Under the pieces are notes generated by a model that ran no database searches, was not told where the DNA came from, and worked only from the letters and a program-made list of their open reading frames with translations. The translations under genes were made by a program, and so were the position numbers. A stretch of 64,000 nucleotides of DNA from Aphanomyces cochlioides (taxonomy: Eukaryota; Oomycota; Saprolegniomycetes; Saprolegniales; Verrucalvaceae): the NCBI GenBank assembly GCA_019828595.1, contig JAHQRK010000016.1:1798001-1862000 (forward strand), read 5' to 3'. Shown here piece by piece: positions 9,840 through 20,975 of the stretch; position 1 is the stretch's first letter; each line of letters opens with the position of its first letter.

Positions 9840-11450
9840 TTATGCAAAGGAAACAACATGGGGATAGCAAGGCAGAGTCAAGAAGTCTTCGAAATCGTTC
9901 GTGTCGGTCATGACGCGTGCAACAACTTGTTTGGCCAATTCAAACTTGTGTTGTGTGGGGCTCGTCGAAGGAAACGCGGCACTTCGTTTTTCCACACAAC
10001 CATCGAGAATGGACAAAATGCGCTCCTTCGTGATAGCAACACCGTCAGTAGTAGCTCGCTGGTGTCGTAGCCATTGCCAAACTTGACTGCGAGAGATCTC
10101 AGCCGTGGCAGCATCCTCCATTTTGTTGTGGAGGGGAATGCAACCAACGCCTCGCAACCATGCTTCAGTGTATGCAAGCGAGACATCAATGTTTTCTTCG
10201 AGACCAGTCGTTGAAATCACACCGGTAGTCGGTATTTGGAGGAGGTCCGCAGCTTGAACCTTTGTCGACTCCTTAACGTTTGAATTGATTTGATGAGGTG
10301 TTGGCATTTTTTCATTGAAGACGTCCACGGCAATCTGGACAAGGCCTGGATGAGCAACCCATGTGCCGTCGTGACCAGCAACAACTTCACGCAATTTGTC
10401 TTCACGGACCGCTGTCATGAATTTTTCGTTCAGTGCTGGATCATTCTTGACGGGAATTTGAGCTGCCATTCCCCCCATTGCATGAGCACCACGTTTGTGG
10501 CAAGTCTGGATGAGAAGCTTAACGTAGGCTGCCATAAACGGCGAGGTCATTGTAACGGCAGATCGATCGGGAAGTACATATGCTTCGTGAGCGCGCAGTT
10601 TCTTGATAAAAGAAAAAATATAGTCCCAACGCCCACAATTGAGCCCACTTGAATGTTCCTTGAGTTCGAAGAGAATTTCTTCCATCTCGAAACCTGCAAG
10701 AAGTGTTTCAATGAGTACTGTTGCACGAATTGTTCCAACAGGAACGGCCAAATACGATTGCGCTGCGATGAATACGTCATTCCATAGCCGTGCTTCAAGA
10801 TGACCTTCAAGCTTGGGCAAATAGAAGTATGGCGCAGATCCACGCAGGCGAAGCTCGTGAACATTGTGGAAGAAATACAAGCCAAAATCAAAGAGCGATC
10901 CAGACATAACACGGCCACCAACAGTGACGTGCGCTTCGTCTAAATGCCAACCACGAGGTCGAACTAGGAGCGTTGCTGTCTTCTCATTCAGAGCATATTT
11001 CTTGCCCGTCTCCGGTTGTTCATACGTAATTGATCGGCGGACTGCATCGCGTAAATTAATTTGGCCTGATATAACAGTGTCCCAAGTTGGAGAGCTCGAA
11101 TCTTCCAAGTCAGCCATGTAACATTTTGCCCCTGAATTCAACCCGTTAATGACCATTTTTCGGTCCACAGGGCCAGTAATTTCAACACGTCGATCTTCCA
11201 AATCTTTGGGAATGCTCGCAACTCGCCACTCACTCTCTCGGATATACTTCGTTTCGGGTAGAAATGACGGCAGAGACCCAGCATCAATTTCAGCTTGTCT
11301 CTTGATTCGATGTGAAAGAAGGCTTTGACGGCGAGTCTCGAAAGTCTCGTGGAGATACCCAAGGAACCGCAATGCATCGGGGGTCAAGATTTCTCCATAA
11401 TCTCCACGAATATCTCCAAGGACACGGATATCTCCAGGAAAGGACGTCAT
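9840..11450 (-). CDS. Malate synthase
   Basis: Malate synthase joins glyoxylate and acetyl-CoA to malate in the glyoxylate cycle, which oomycetes need when living on lipid. The protein of about 536 residues (from MTSFPGD) is full length for the A/G-type family. It carries RPRGWHLDEAHV, the signature LNCGRWDYIFS, the substrate-loop region KRGAHAMGGMAAQIP and the late catalytic segment GVGCIPLHNKMEDAATAEISR. An in-frame ATG at 11504 would add 18 residues. The C-terminus is HVVSFA, so no classical PTS1 (SKL-like) peroxisome signal is visible, nor an obvious N-terminal PTS2. The gene is uninterrupted by introns, unlike most neighbours. Its 3' end is 17 bp from the MITE-like element. Confidence 0.96.
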   Translation of the reverse strand: MTSFPGDIRVLGDIRGDYGEILTPDALRFLGYLHETFETRRQSLLSHRIKRQAEIDAGSLPSFLPETKYIRESEWRVASIPKDLEDRRVEITGPVDRKMVINGLNSGAKCYMADLEDSSSPTWDTVISGQINLRDAVRRSITYEQPETGKKYALNEKTATLLVRPRGWHLDEAHVTVGGRVMSGSLFDFGLYFFHNVHELRLRGSAPYFYLPKLEGHLEARLWNDVFIAAQSYLAVPVGTIRATVLIETLLAGFEMEEILFELKEHSSGLNCGRWDYIFSFIKKLRAHEAYVLPDRSAVTMTSPFMAAYVKLLIQTCHKRGAHAMGGMAAQIPVKNDPALNEKFMTAVREDKLREVVAGHDGTWVAHPGLVQIAVDVFNEKMPTPHQINSNVKESTKVQAADLLQIPTTGVISTTGLEENIDVSLAYTEAWLRGVGCIPLHNKMEDAATAEISRSQVWQWLRHQRATTDGVAITKERILSILDGCVEKRSAAFPSTSPTQHKFELAKQVVARVMTDTNDFEDFLTLPCYPHVVSFA

Positions 11451-11576
11451 GGGTGTTCTCGATGCCGTTGCGATCCGCCAAATTGAAAAGTGAACCAAGA
11501 TCAAGATGGATGATTTCCATTTGGCACGACCATATTCATTCTTATACTTACTTTTTGTATGTAAAATAGTCCAATC

Positions 11577-13183
11577 ATGAGCTTGTCAACAAAACCAACA
11601 AAAATTAATGTTGGAATAATGAATGTTGTTGACACTCTCCTCGTTGACGAAACCCATCTATCTGAGCAGCTCCATGGACACCCCCACGAAACTCTCAACG
11701 AAGATCATGCCATTGTTGCTTCGAAGTCTATACATCATGCATCGAGCATCTGATCAATGAGCAATATTGTGCGCTTAAGGAATGGAAGCTCAGAGGCGAC
11801 TTTGCCATTCAGGTGGAGAAAGTATGTACATCAAGTACTAAGTATGCTGGATGATTGACAATGCCGGACCAGCTTTACCCATGTTCTGGCTGATAAGAAC
11901 GACATCCTTGGCCGTGGCTTGTGTAGAGGAATCAAACGGAAGAATTGTATTTGTGGTAGAGGGTTCTCACGCCCAGCTGGCCATTGGAAAAATCACCGAC
12001 ACGAAAGCATTCGTGATGCGGCGGCGTGGCCTTTTCATTTGGCCCCCCTTGAAGAAATGTCGCAGCGTCCGGATAAATGTTGAACTTGGATCTTTCAACC
12101 AAGATTCCAAGGATGAAGAAGACGGAGTGCGGAAGGAAATGGCGCGAGATACCTTGGAACGATGTCCTCGAGCAGAAATGCTCAGCGGGTATGCTGAAGA
12201 TATGAATGAGGTATAGGATGGCGTTTAGATAAATATTTCATGCGAAGTGGATTAATCCGGAAAGACCTCCTCCCAATTTATACCAGTGAGCTCATGCCTC
12301 CAACGCATGTCGTTTCCTCAGTTGAAGTCTTCGATGCGGTGCTCGATAACATCAAGGAAGATACAATAGCCGTTGGTGCTGACGACTTGTGGGTGTTAAA
12401 GCTCAGTGATTCCAGTAATGCGTACGGCATACACTTTTTTCACCTGAAGGAAACAACATCAGTGAGATCGCTTCTTCTTGATGGGTAGTCTATTCCTTGT
12501 CGTGCTTAACATAGCTATCTAGGCAAACTCGGGTGCTTCAAAAATATGTACAACCAATGCTGATCGACGGCAAAAAATTTCATATTCGAGCCCTTGTCCT
12601 TGCTGTAATGCCTCTTGTCCAGCATGTCGTCAAACTGTGGTCTAGGTTGGTCACTTGGATGTTTACGTGTACGAGAACGTTCGTGTGTTGTTGGCTTCAG
12701 CTCCTTTTTCAACTGACTCCCTCAATCCTTTCATCCATATCACAAACCAAAGCGTGAACAAGAATGAAAATCCTTCTTACGACGACGAGAATCAAAATGT
12801 TCCCCTCTCCGATGCATTCTCGAAGGATGTGGGAACATCAATTCTCCATCAAATCCATGACATCTGTCGCCACACGTTCCGTTGTTTGGCAACGAATCGT
12901 CGACACTTCTTCAGTTTGCCGAATTGCTATGAGATATTTGGTTTTGACTTTTTGGTACGGACCACTATCAATTGGAGACGAGGCGGAATGAATGGAGAAT
13001 ATGTACTAGGTTGACATAAATGGTCGGGTTTTACTGCTGGAAGCAAATCCTGATCCTTCTCTGTCCATGTACAATGGTGAAGCTATACTACCGTCAAGCC
13101 CGCTCGACATTGGCGTGCCATCCACATTCGCCCAAGTTTTCTCCTTGCAAAAGGAACAGGCATTTGCTCGACTAAAGAAGTAG
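11577..13183 (+). CDS. Tubulin-tyrosine ligase (TTL/TTLL) family protein
   Basis: TTL-family ATP-grasp enzymes ligate tyrosine, glutamate or glycine to tubulin. The recognisable domain runs from about 12370 to 13180 over several exons: DDLWVLKLSDSSNAYGI (nucleotide-binding lysine region), VLQKYVQPMLIDGKKFHIR, LDVYVYENVRVL, FIHITNQSVNKNE and FGFDFLVDINGRVLLLEANPDP (metal-binding Glu/Asn). These are the standard TTL blocks in the standard order. The N-terminal exons, from ATG 11577 (MSLSTKPTKINVG), are less certain; introns near 11713-11759 and in the 11.8-12.2 kb area were not all resolved. Whether it is a true tyrosine ligase, a TTLL12-like protein or a glutamylase cannot be told by eye. It ends 16 bp from the convergent M50B-like gene. 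Confidence 0.82.
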
Positions 13184-13199
13184 AATTCAAACAACTGAA

Positions 13200-14410
13200 T
13201 TATGGAGCTTGTGCATAACCAAATTGGCTTCCTGCGCGCACCATGCCTAGTACAATCGTAAATCATACAGAAAATAGGTTGAAGTCATGAACTCACAATT
13301 GCGCGTTAAGACGGTGTGGATTATACCCAGCACTAGAACACTGGCCGAGAAGACGAGCGCGATTGTCGAGGAAGAGCTGAGATCCTTGATCGAGTCAACA
13401 GGGGGGGCAGGAGAGACATGTTGAGAGACGAGCAATGTGAAGTACACTGCACCACCCAAAGTGGCCAAAGCAAAAAGACCCCATATCACACCCCAACACC
13501 GACTTGATGTATGCGTCATATTCGCGAAGACAGTCGCGTCACTACAAGAACGTTATAAGGGAAGGGGTAGAGAGAAATTACCTGTTATTGACTCGTCGTG
13601 ATATCAAGTCATCCCAGATATCGTAGATGGAGAAGAGACAACTCATGACGCCCATCAATAGAATCACATATCGAAGGGAATTGACTTTGGTTGCGATGTC
13701 GAGAGCCAAAAGTCCACCCAAAAGGATGATAAAGCCGCCATTAAGCCAGCGCATATACGAGTTCTTAGCGTAAAATATGAAAATCAAGAGAAAGAAGATC
13801 AAGACGCCAGCTGCAATCTCAGCAGATAATATGTCTGGACTAGATGGGAAACTTATGAAAGGTTCCTAGTGGGATTCTTTACCTTGCAATCACAAGCGCC
13901 ATGCCCCACACAGCAGATCCGAGGTAGCCCTGGATGTGATATCAACATTACATAGTCAGCACATGACATACTGCTGGCACGATGATGAACGCAATGCCAC
14001 CAATGTACTTCGTGACGCCACCTTCGTTAGGGTGCACTTCCATTCCAGTGACCTTACCACACGTCATCCAAGCTGCTAAAGCGTGTCCAAGCTCGTGCAG
14101 AAAGACAGTTCTAGATGATGTAAGTCAATGAATACTCGCACTGCGTACAGGATCTTGAATGGATGCATGAGCGGGAAGCGCCACCTACAATTGCCATTGT
14201 TACTTGAAGAGCATCTGCGAGCTTACAGCTTGAAGATAAGAACCACATATCCGACGATAAGAAAGATGGACTGCATTTGCTCGTCGTTGCAGCAGCCGAG
14301 CGTCCACCATGAATTTCCGTCACCAACGTTTGCCATGCTCTTCTGCGCAGCGTCGCGAAATGAGAACTGAGTCTTACTCTACAGACATTCTGACACCAAT
14401 CAAATGACAT
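13200..14410 (-). CDS. M50B-like membrane zinc metalloprotease
   Basis: The joined exons give a multi-pass membrane protein of the Peptidase_M50B-like family (Pfam-type name from memory). The first exon begins MSFDWCQNVCR and is followed by a 35-nt intron. A hydrophobic helix IFLIVGYVVLIFKL leads into the zinc motif in FLHELGHALAAWMTCGKVTG, then HPNEGGVTKYIGG and PAGYLGSAVWGMALVI, and later FSIYDIWDDLISRRVN, all typical of this family in plants and protists. Further membrane helices follow, and the last exon adds a short tail ending GYAQAP. HELGH supplies the two zinc histidines and the catalytic glutamate. The substrate is unknown; site-2-type intramembrane cleavage is the family expectation. 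Confidence 0.85.
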
Positions 14411-14591
14411 CTTTCCTTCATGTGAAACCGACAAATGATGGAAGGGACAGACGAACACGAGCCGACGGGAGTTCCCATTCCAGTACCATGAGCCCACGTG
14501 ATTCATGTCAATGGCTTCGTAGGTATATATATACCAATGTGAACCCCAGCGCGCATCCAATGGTACCAATCTCGCGTCTGTGTGTGAATTC

Positions 14592-17500
14592 ATGAATGTT
14601 CATGCAGACATTTCATTGATCGAGTCCTCAGACAAGATTATCACAGTCTCTCAGAAGGGATCAGTACGTGGAGTCAGGATCACTTCTAATTGAGACTTTG
14701 TCTAGGGCTCATCATTCAGCGCCAAGGTTGAACAAATTTTCCTCAACTCTGACGAAGCCGAGGTTTTCGAGCATGTGCTCGAGCCATTGCTAGAAGCGTG
14801 TATTGAAGGCATGAATGCGTGCTTACTTTGTGGAGGATCTGCAAATACGGCTCACAGAGGATTCCTATATGGGGAGGCTACACCTCGAGCAAAACCATCA
14901 ACCGGTCTCGCGCTCCTTGTGGTGGATCGCATTCTTGAACGACTTCATCAAAAGCAAGCTTGTCGCGCCTCTCTCACTTCATTTACTGTTTACCTTGCGT
15001 TTTCCGAGTGCTTTGAAGAAACTATCAAGGTATACTGACAGCGTGGATGCGCATATGACAAATACAATTCTAGGACCTATTTAGCACATCCAACAAATCA
15101 GTAGCACTTGCTGATAGCAAATCCTTTGGTGTCGATTTCAAGAGCATAACTAAAATGGGTCCTATTACTTCCACTATGACAGCCAAGCAGGCATTTGACC
15201 AAGGGCGAATAAGATGCACGACCGCGGCTACAACGCACGGCCCGGCTGCGGATTTCTCGTCGGCAATCCTACGGGTAGATGGATGAACGACACGATCGAT
15301 GTTAACAAATTGACAAGATTTATCTCCAACAAGTACTGAAAGACGGTGCCAAAACATTAGTGTCGACATTTGATATGGTTGATTTACCAGCATTGGATCG
15401 ACTTGCAAAGGTATAAATACTGACGTAATGGTCTTACATTTACCTCTAAGTTATCAACAACCTTGCGACTTACCGAGGGGCCACTCTTGAACAAGGCGTT
15501 ATTTGCATTCGACAGCGTTTGTAAATCTTTAGAAGCTACCGCATCGTTCCCGCCCTACGACGAATCCATACTGACACAATGCCTTCAACATGCCCTGGGA
15601 GGTGACGCAATGACGGGAGTACTGCTGCATCAGTTTTGATGGAATAGTTTACAAACGTTACTACGACGTAGGCTCTTTTATTTGTTGCTCCAAATGACTT
15701 TGAAGGATCCAAAGGCACATTACAGGCTGCTGGCTTGATCCAAAAGGTGAAAAATTTCCCACTTGTTCACACAGACATGATTCAAGGACTTGTACGTGTG
15801 GTAATCTTATCTTTCTTATAATGCCTAGCACCGGCGATTTCACTTGGAGCGCTCGTATTTTAGAAGCGAACTAGCAAGGATTCGAAACAATACGCCGGGC
15901 GAAGCAGCAATGGCTATGATAGAGAAGACTCACGAACTTGAAGGAAAAGTGCTTCAAGAACACATGGAGAAATTCAAGCTACGAGAGCAAATCGAAACTT
16001 CTCTCAAACAAGTCGCTGAGTATCGAGTCAAGTATCAAGAGCTCGTTGATAGTGAAGCAAACCTGCGAAAACAAATTTTGGATGGAGAGAGAGAGAAACT
16101 CCGACTGAGCAAAGCTATCGTCGACTTACAACTACAACACACCGCTCTTCTCGAAAGCGTCGAGAAGGATAAATTCGACCTCACGACTAAGCTTCTAAAC
16201 TCTGATAACGACATTTTGGAGCTACAAATGAAGGAAGAGCAACACGAAAGTCTCTTAAAATCTGCTCAAGACAGCGCTGCACAATGTGCTTTGGAGAAAA
16301 AGGAGCTTGCAATTGAGTTTGTTGCACTGAAAGCGAACTATGTTGCACTAAATACTTCCTTTCAAAAGGAGACTGCGAAATCCCAGCAACTCAGTCTTGA
16401 GCTCTTATCTTTGGTTAATCAGAAGAAAGCACTAGCAGCGGTACGTTCTTTCATGATGTTTGAGTAATCCTAAACTTTGGGTAGCAAGTGGAAGATTTTG
16501 AAAAGACCAAACGAATCAACGAGCAGCGCGATCTCAAGATGATGCAAGACATGGACGCTTCAACACAGCGTGAGCAAGCCTTGGGAGAAAAACTCGCGGC
16601 CGAAAAGTTCAAGAGTGATAAGTTGTATCAGGATAAGGTTGCATAATTGCCCTTGTGCCAAGTCATATAAGTTCCGAGCAGGTTGCACTGGAATTTCAAC
16701 TTAAGGCGGCAATGCTTGAAGCAGAAGCACGCCAAGTCCAGTACGAAAAAACGTCACTGGAAATTACCCAAGGCCAACAAGCAGAAGCTCTGGCAAATAA
16801 GAAAACAGCTGAGGACGAGCTCGCCAAGGCTCAAGTACGCGTCAATACTTCTAAACTGTATGACGGTGGAGCTAGATGAAGCTGGCAGCGCAGCAGGAGC
16901 AGATCAAAATGCATGAGACGACGGTGGGCGCATTTCCTGGAAAAGATGGATAACAAACGCGTAGGTACTCCAAATGAATCGACAAATATCAGACCTCCAA
17001 CGAACTGCGGCAAGACGAACGGAAGACAATGAAGAATTGCTTAAGAGATGGTAACATACTATTCTTTGTAGTATAACACGAGTTGTTTAGCACTCGACTC
17101 TCGACTGAGTTGGACGTCCAACGAAATGAATACAGGGCCAAATTGTTGCAGTTCTTAGGCCAACAGAATTTGAACCCTTCGCCAGCTGCTGAGGCCACCG
17201 CCGAAGGCTCTTCACTCTCTTCGAACCAGCCAGACAAAGCAGTCATCGCCAATGAAGTGGTCCGATCTTTCCAAGCAAAGGAAAACGAACTGATGGAAAC
17301 CGTGGAGTCTCTACATAACCGCAACGCCACTCTTGTATCTAGATTGGATATGATTCTCAGTTTGGCTGTGAAATTGAGGCGTATCCTTGAGGATAACCAT
17401 GTGGTATACTGCGCTGACGCTCTTGATTCTATTTTGACCACATGAGGATAGAAGTGCGATGATGTTCCTCTGGACTTAGACAATTGGAGCGAAGAGCTTG

Positions 17501-18119
17501 CTGCTGGACATATAACGAACGATGATGAGTTCAAGATGCTGCGCGCTAAATATGAGAGCATTCAGCAAGAGCTTCGTGTGCATCTTGAGAAAAATATACA
17601 CACGGCCGAAGCCTACAGAGCGATGCTAGCCGAGAAAGAAAAAGACCAGCAACAACTACGAACAGAAATCACATTTGCGACAACTGAAAGGGATCGATTG
17701 CAATTCCTCTTGGACAAATATGCCAAAGGCAATGTGAATGAAGAAATGATACGCATGCAAGAAACTTTGCTGAAGCAAATTCAGGATCTTCGCAATGTGC
17801 AGAAGCCCCAAGTGGACAACAACAGCACGCTTCAAACTGGAGTGAACGAGCTCAAGCAGGAGAATGCGCTGCTGAAAGAACAGCTAAAAGGCTTGCAACC
17901 CTCAACCTTGAGTCGTAGTCAAATGTTGGTGTTTGAGGAGACAGAAAGGAGATGTGTTGAGCTCACGACGAAGACAATCATGCTCCAAGAGGAAGTGAAT
18001 AGCCTTAAGAACCTTCTCAAGGTATCAGCGACTCGTTCTCAAGATAAGATGTATCTCCATAGACTACAATCACTAAATACCAACGGAGAATCGATGAACT
18101 GGAGACACAAACCAAGTAA
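14592..18119 (+). CDS. Kinesin-like protein lacking the nucleotide-binding loop
   Basis: The first ~330 residues follow the kinesin motor fold in outline but have lost its active site. EVFEHVLEPLLEACIEGMNACLL corresponds to the helix before the P-loop; the P-loop itself reads CGGSANTAHRGF, with no GKT. The switch I region reads THGPAADFSSAIL, switch II reads VDLPALDRLAK, and then LLNKALFAFDSVCKSLE, FPPYDESILTQCLQHALGG and ALLFVAPNDFEGSKGTLQAAG match the last motor elements. Exon junctions include introns at 15619-15671 and about 15793-15830. From 15844 to the stop there is a long coiled coil in several exons, ending with KYQRRIDELETQTK. The protein is probably a microtubule-binding or dimerising scaffold, not a motor (inference). 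It converges on cytochrome b5 reductase with a 28-bp gap. Confidence 0.75.
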
Positions 18120-18147
18120 ACAATCATGTCGATGACGTCTAGTTCGT

Positions 18148-19077
18148 TTAAAACTTAAAGACCATTTCCGAAGTGTAATTGAGGTTCTTGAGAATGCCTT
18201 CAACTTGGCCTTGAGAGTAATCCTTGGCTTTGCCACCCGAGATGGAGTGCATCATGCTTGGTGGGCCACACACAAGCACCAAGTTCTCCACAGATGGACC
18301 AGGCAAGTATTCCTTCAAGATTTCTTCATTGATAAAACCTTTGTATCCTGTCCACGACTCGGACGGTTCGCTCAAGACATGCACAACCTTTAGACCAGGG
18401 TAGATGGCTTCATACGACGACAATTCATCACGCAAGATGATATCTTCTTCGGTCTTGTTGCCGAAAATGATCGTGACATCCGTGTTGTCTTCTGGGTTGC
18501 GAAGAATTTCCAAGGCCACTTGCAACATGGGGGTAATGCCACTGCCACCTGCGACCATTGCAATGTGCTTGCGCGAGCTGGGCTTGTACGTAAACTTGAT
18601 ATTGGGGCCCTTAACATCGACGGAGTCTCCTTCTTTCAATTCGACGAGATACTTGCTCATAGCGCCAGTTGGATAACCTTTCACAATGAGTTCCATGTAG
18701 CCCTTTTCGGAGTTTGCCGACGTTGGCGTGTATGGACGCACAACAGGCTTGCCGTTCAAGTTGGCCCTAGTCAGAATGAACGATGCAGTCGTCATGCCGC
18801 TCGTTTGGTCTGGTTCCGGGAATTCCAAGCGAATTTTACGCGTATCATGGGTCAAGAATTCATTGCTCGTGACGCGAAACGATCTCCACTCGTTGGGACT
18901 CAAGGCGTGTTCCGAAGTCGCGACCGTGGCAAACATGGCAGAACCCACAAGAGCAACGCCAAACGACGCAGAAGACAAACCTTTAACAGAAGCACCAGCT
19001 TGTGGTTCCAAGATCAATGACATCAACGCGCCTTTTGACTTGCTCAAGTGGCGTTGGGCGAACCGGAGCAGCATCAT
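18148..19077 (-). CDS. NADH-cytochrome b5 reductase
   Basis: This FAD enzyme passes electrons from NADH to cytochrome b5 and is used in fatty-acid and sterol metabolism. The 309-residue protein has the FAD motif RPYTPTS, the NADH-binding GGSGITPMLQ and the C-terminal CGPPSMM motif, followed by the usual short end in F. The N-terminal ~60 residues are basic, then hydrophobic (LSSASFGVALVGSAMFATVA), as in MCR1-type enzymes anchored in the mitochondrial outer or intermembrane compartment. It is intronless, full length and starts at ATG 19077 (MMLLRFAQRHLSKSKG). Confidence 0.95.
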   Translation of the reverse strand: MMLLRFAQRHLSKSKGALMSLILEPQAGASVKGLSSASFGVALVGSAMFATVATSEHALSPNEWRSFRVTSNEFLTHDTRKIRLEFPEPDQTSGMTTASFILTRANLNGKPVVRPYTPTSANSEKGYMELIVKGYPTGAMSKYLVELKEGDSVDVKGPNIKFTYKPSSRKHIAMVAGGSGITPMLQVALEILRNPEDNTDVTIIFGNKTEEDIILRDELSSYEAIYPGLKVVHVLSEPSESWTGYKGFINEEILKEYLPGPSVENLVLVCGPPSMMHSISGGKAKDYSQGQVEGILKNLNYTSEMVFKF

Positions 19078-19241
19078 GTTGGGCTCGAGGCAAAACTGCA
19101 GTCACTGGCGTTTTTGTGGTGAGAAATAGACTACTCGAATTTTAACCATTCATATTCTAGCATTATAAAAATGAACCAATCAAACATGGCGTCTCACGAT
19201 GGCGACGGTCCCGAGAGGTCGGGATGTCGTGAAAACGTGAT

Positions 19242-19823
19242 CTACTCTCGCTTGGACTTGAACAGACCCATGACGCCCTGGAAGAGGTCGGTGTTGTACG
19301 CCTTTGCCGCGACGCGATCGGCTTCGAACTGAGCTTCGCGTACGAATTTGTCAATCTCGGATTCATTGGGCTTCAGAAAGGGCACGAGGTATCGTGTGTA
19401 GAAGGTCGTTGCGCGGCGGGTTAAAGGCGTGAACAATGCCAAGATCGCACACAGTTTGAATGTGTTGTAGTTCGGAATCCACGAGAGCAACTTGTTGGCA
19501 AACACTTCGACAAACTTGACGCACGCAAAGACAATCCAAAACATAAGCCATAGTCGCACTTCGCCAGGACGAACGATCGCTGGTTTTTGCAGCACTCGAA
19601 ACGAAGCATACCCAGGATACGCAAAGCCAACCACATTGCACAGCACGCCAGCGCCGACACCGCCAACAAGAACGACATACGCGATCAATGTGGTCAAAAC
19701 GATCAGCACGACTTTATCGATACCAGTTTGTTCTTCCAACGAGTCCAGCAATGGAATATGCAACGCGTCGAGTCTGCTACGCAAGTCGGCATGCCATTCT
19801 TCGATCGAGTCCATCACGGACAT
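19242..19823 (-). CDS. REEP/Yop1 (DP1/TB2/HVA22) ER-shaping protein, copy A
   Basis: These proteins insert paired hairpins into the ER membrane and bend it into tubules. Visible family features are two long hydrophobic segments (about residues 35-75) with GVGAGVLCNVVGFAYPGYAS, where the CN-x2-GF-x-YPxY pattern is diagnostic, then LWLMFWIVFACVKFVEVF and a third hydrophobic region before FLKPNESEIDKF. The start is placed at MSVMDSIEE (19823); an ATG at 19862 would add 13 residues. It is transcribed away from a second copy at 20358 on the other strand. Confidence 0.9.
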   Translation of the reverse strand: MSVMDSIEEWHADLRSRLDALHIPLLDSLEEQTGIDKVVLIVLTTLIAYVVLVGGVGAGVLCNVVGFAYPGYASFRVLQKPAIVRPGEVRLWLMFWIVFACVKFVEVFANKLLSWIPNYNTFKLCAILALFTPLTRRATTFYTRYLVPFLKPNESEIDKFVREAQFEADRVAAKAYNTDLFQGVMGLFKSKRE

Positions 19824-20138
19824 CGCGACGAACGAGGAGGCGCAGTACGAGACAACCAACATTCAACTTGCCATCACGTCTCCATTTTGATTTGTAAACA
19901 GATCCTAATTAGGCTTTCAATTGTACCGTCGCAATCATCTCAACCTATCAGCCCCACATTGTGCTTTCCATGGCAACGTCCATATAAAGTCGAGTTTGAA
20001 CTGGTTGTATCCACATCCTTGGATGCTCTACTCATTTCAGTCGCCCAGCCTCCCAACCCCAATGTGGAATTCGGATTTCACCTACTTGGAGCTGTCCAAT
20101 GCAAATCGAACCACTCATTCTTGTCAACTTTCGTCAAT

Positions 20139-20149
20139 GATCCGGATAG
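20139..20149. promoter_or_regulatory. TCCGGA-cored palindromic motif
   Basis: GATCCGGATAG lies between the two divergent REEP genes, about 210 bp before the ATG of copy B. It is one of several copies of this motif in intergenic DNA of the window. Confidence 0.3.
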
Positions 20150-20357
20150 AAAAGCCGCCATGTTGAAGAGATCTCCATGCAAAATCTGCCTCTTTTATAT
20201 TAATATTCCAATTAAACAAGAATTTTATATTGAAAATAAATTGCAAATTATTAAATTGTATCGAGAGATAAAAAAGGAGCGACTTATTTTTAGCCCCTTC
20301 GTTTTCTCTCGCCTCTCTCTCAGTTTGGAATTGGCAGCCCCGTCGTCAACGGCTAGA

Positions 20358-20975
20358 ATGGAACACGTACAAGCGCAACTCGACAAGATCAAGGCGGAAT
20401 TGAACAAAGTTCAGCTGCTCGTGGAAGCAGAAAAACAAACCGGTGTTGACAAGCTCTATTTGGCTGCTGGTGGTGCCGTTGTGCTCCTCCTTGTGGTCTT
20501 GCTTGGATTTGGAGCTGGCTTGTTGTGCAACTTGGTCGGCTTTGTCTACCCTGCCTACGAATCGTTCAAAGCGATTGAAAGTGAAAGCTCCAACGACGAC
20601 ACACAATGGTTGACCTATTGGGTTGTCTACAGCTGCTTTCAAATTGTCGAAGTGTTTGTCGACTTTTTGCTCTACTTCATCCCTTTCTACTATGCTTTCA
20701 AGCTTGGTTTCTTGGTCTGGTTGTTTTTGCCATCCACCCAAGGTGCCACCTTTGTTTTCAACCACTTCTTGAAGCCCTTCTTGAAGAGCCACGAAAGCAC
20801 TATTGACAGCGCCATCAGTGGCATCAAGAGCAGCAGTGGCAAGGTTGTCGGCGACGTGACTGGTCTCGTGGCTGATGTCACCAAGGATGTCACCTCTGCC
20901 GTGGCTCAGAAGTTGGTTGATAACCAATTGAAGTCGCAAAATGGTGCACCATCTTCCCCCAAGAAGACGGCCTAA
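20358..20975 (+). CDS. REEP/Yop1 (DP1/TB2/HVA22) ER-shaping protein, copy B
   Basis: This is a paralog of the divergent neighbour, with the same hairpin core: TGVDKLYLAAGGAVVLLL, then GFGAGLLCNLVGFVYPAYES and WLTYWVVYSCFQIVEVFVD, and FLKPFLKSHESTID after the last hydrophobic part. It differs by an N-terminal amphipathic coiled helix (MEHVQAQLDKIKAELNKVQ) and by a longer C-terminal region with alternating Val/Asp (VVGDVTGLVADVTKDV), which looks like an amphipathic helix able to lie on the membrane, and a basic end (SPKKTA). The upstream frame is open further, but ATG 20358 follows a plausible leader and matches the family start. Confidence 0.92.
   Translation: MEHVQAQLDKIKAELNKVQLLVEAEKQTGVDKLYLAAGGAVVLLLVVLLGFGAGLLCNLVGFVYPAYESFKAIESESSNDDTQWLTYWVVYSCFQIVEVFVDFLLYFIPFYYAFKLGFLVWLFLPSTQGATFVFNHFLKPFLKSHESTIDSAISGIKSSSGKVVGDVTGLVADVTKDVTSAVAQKLVDNQLKSQNGAPSSPKKTA

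Noticed and set aside
19587..20357. 257-residue N-terminal extension of REEP copy B
   Set aside because: It overlaps the divergent copy A and has no family similarity; the frame is open by chance.
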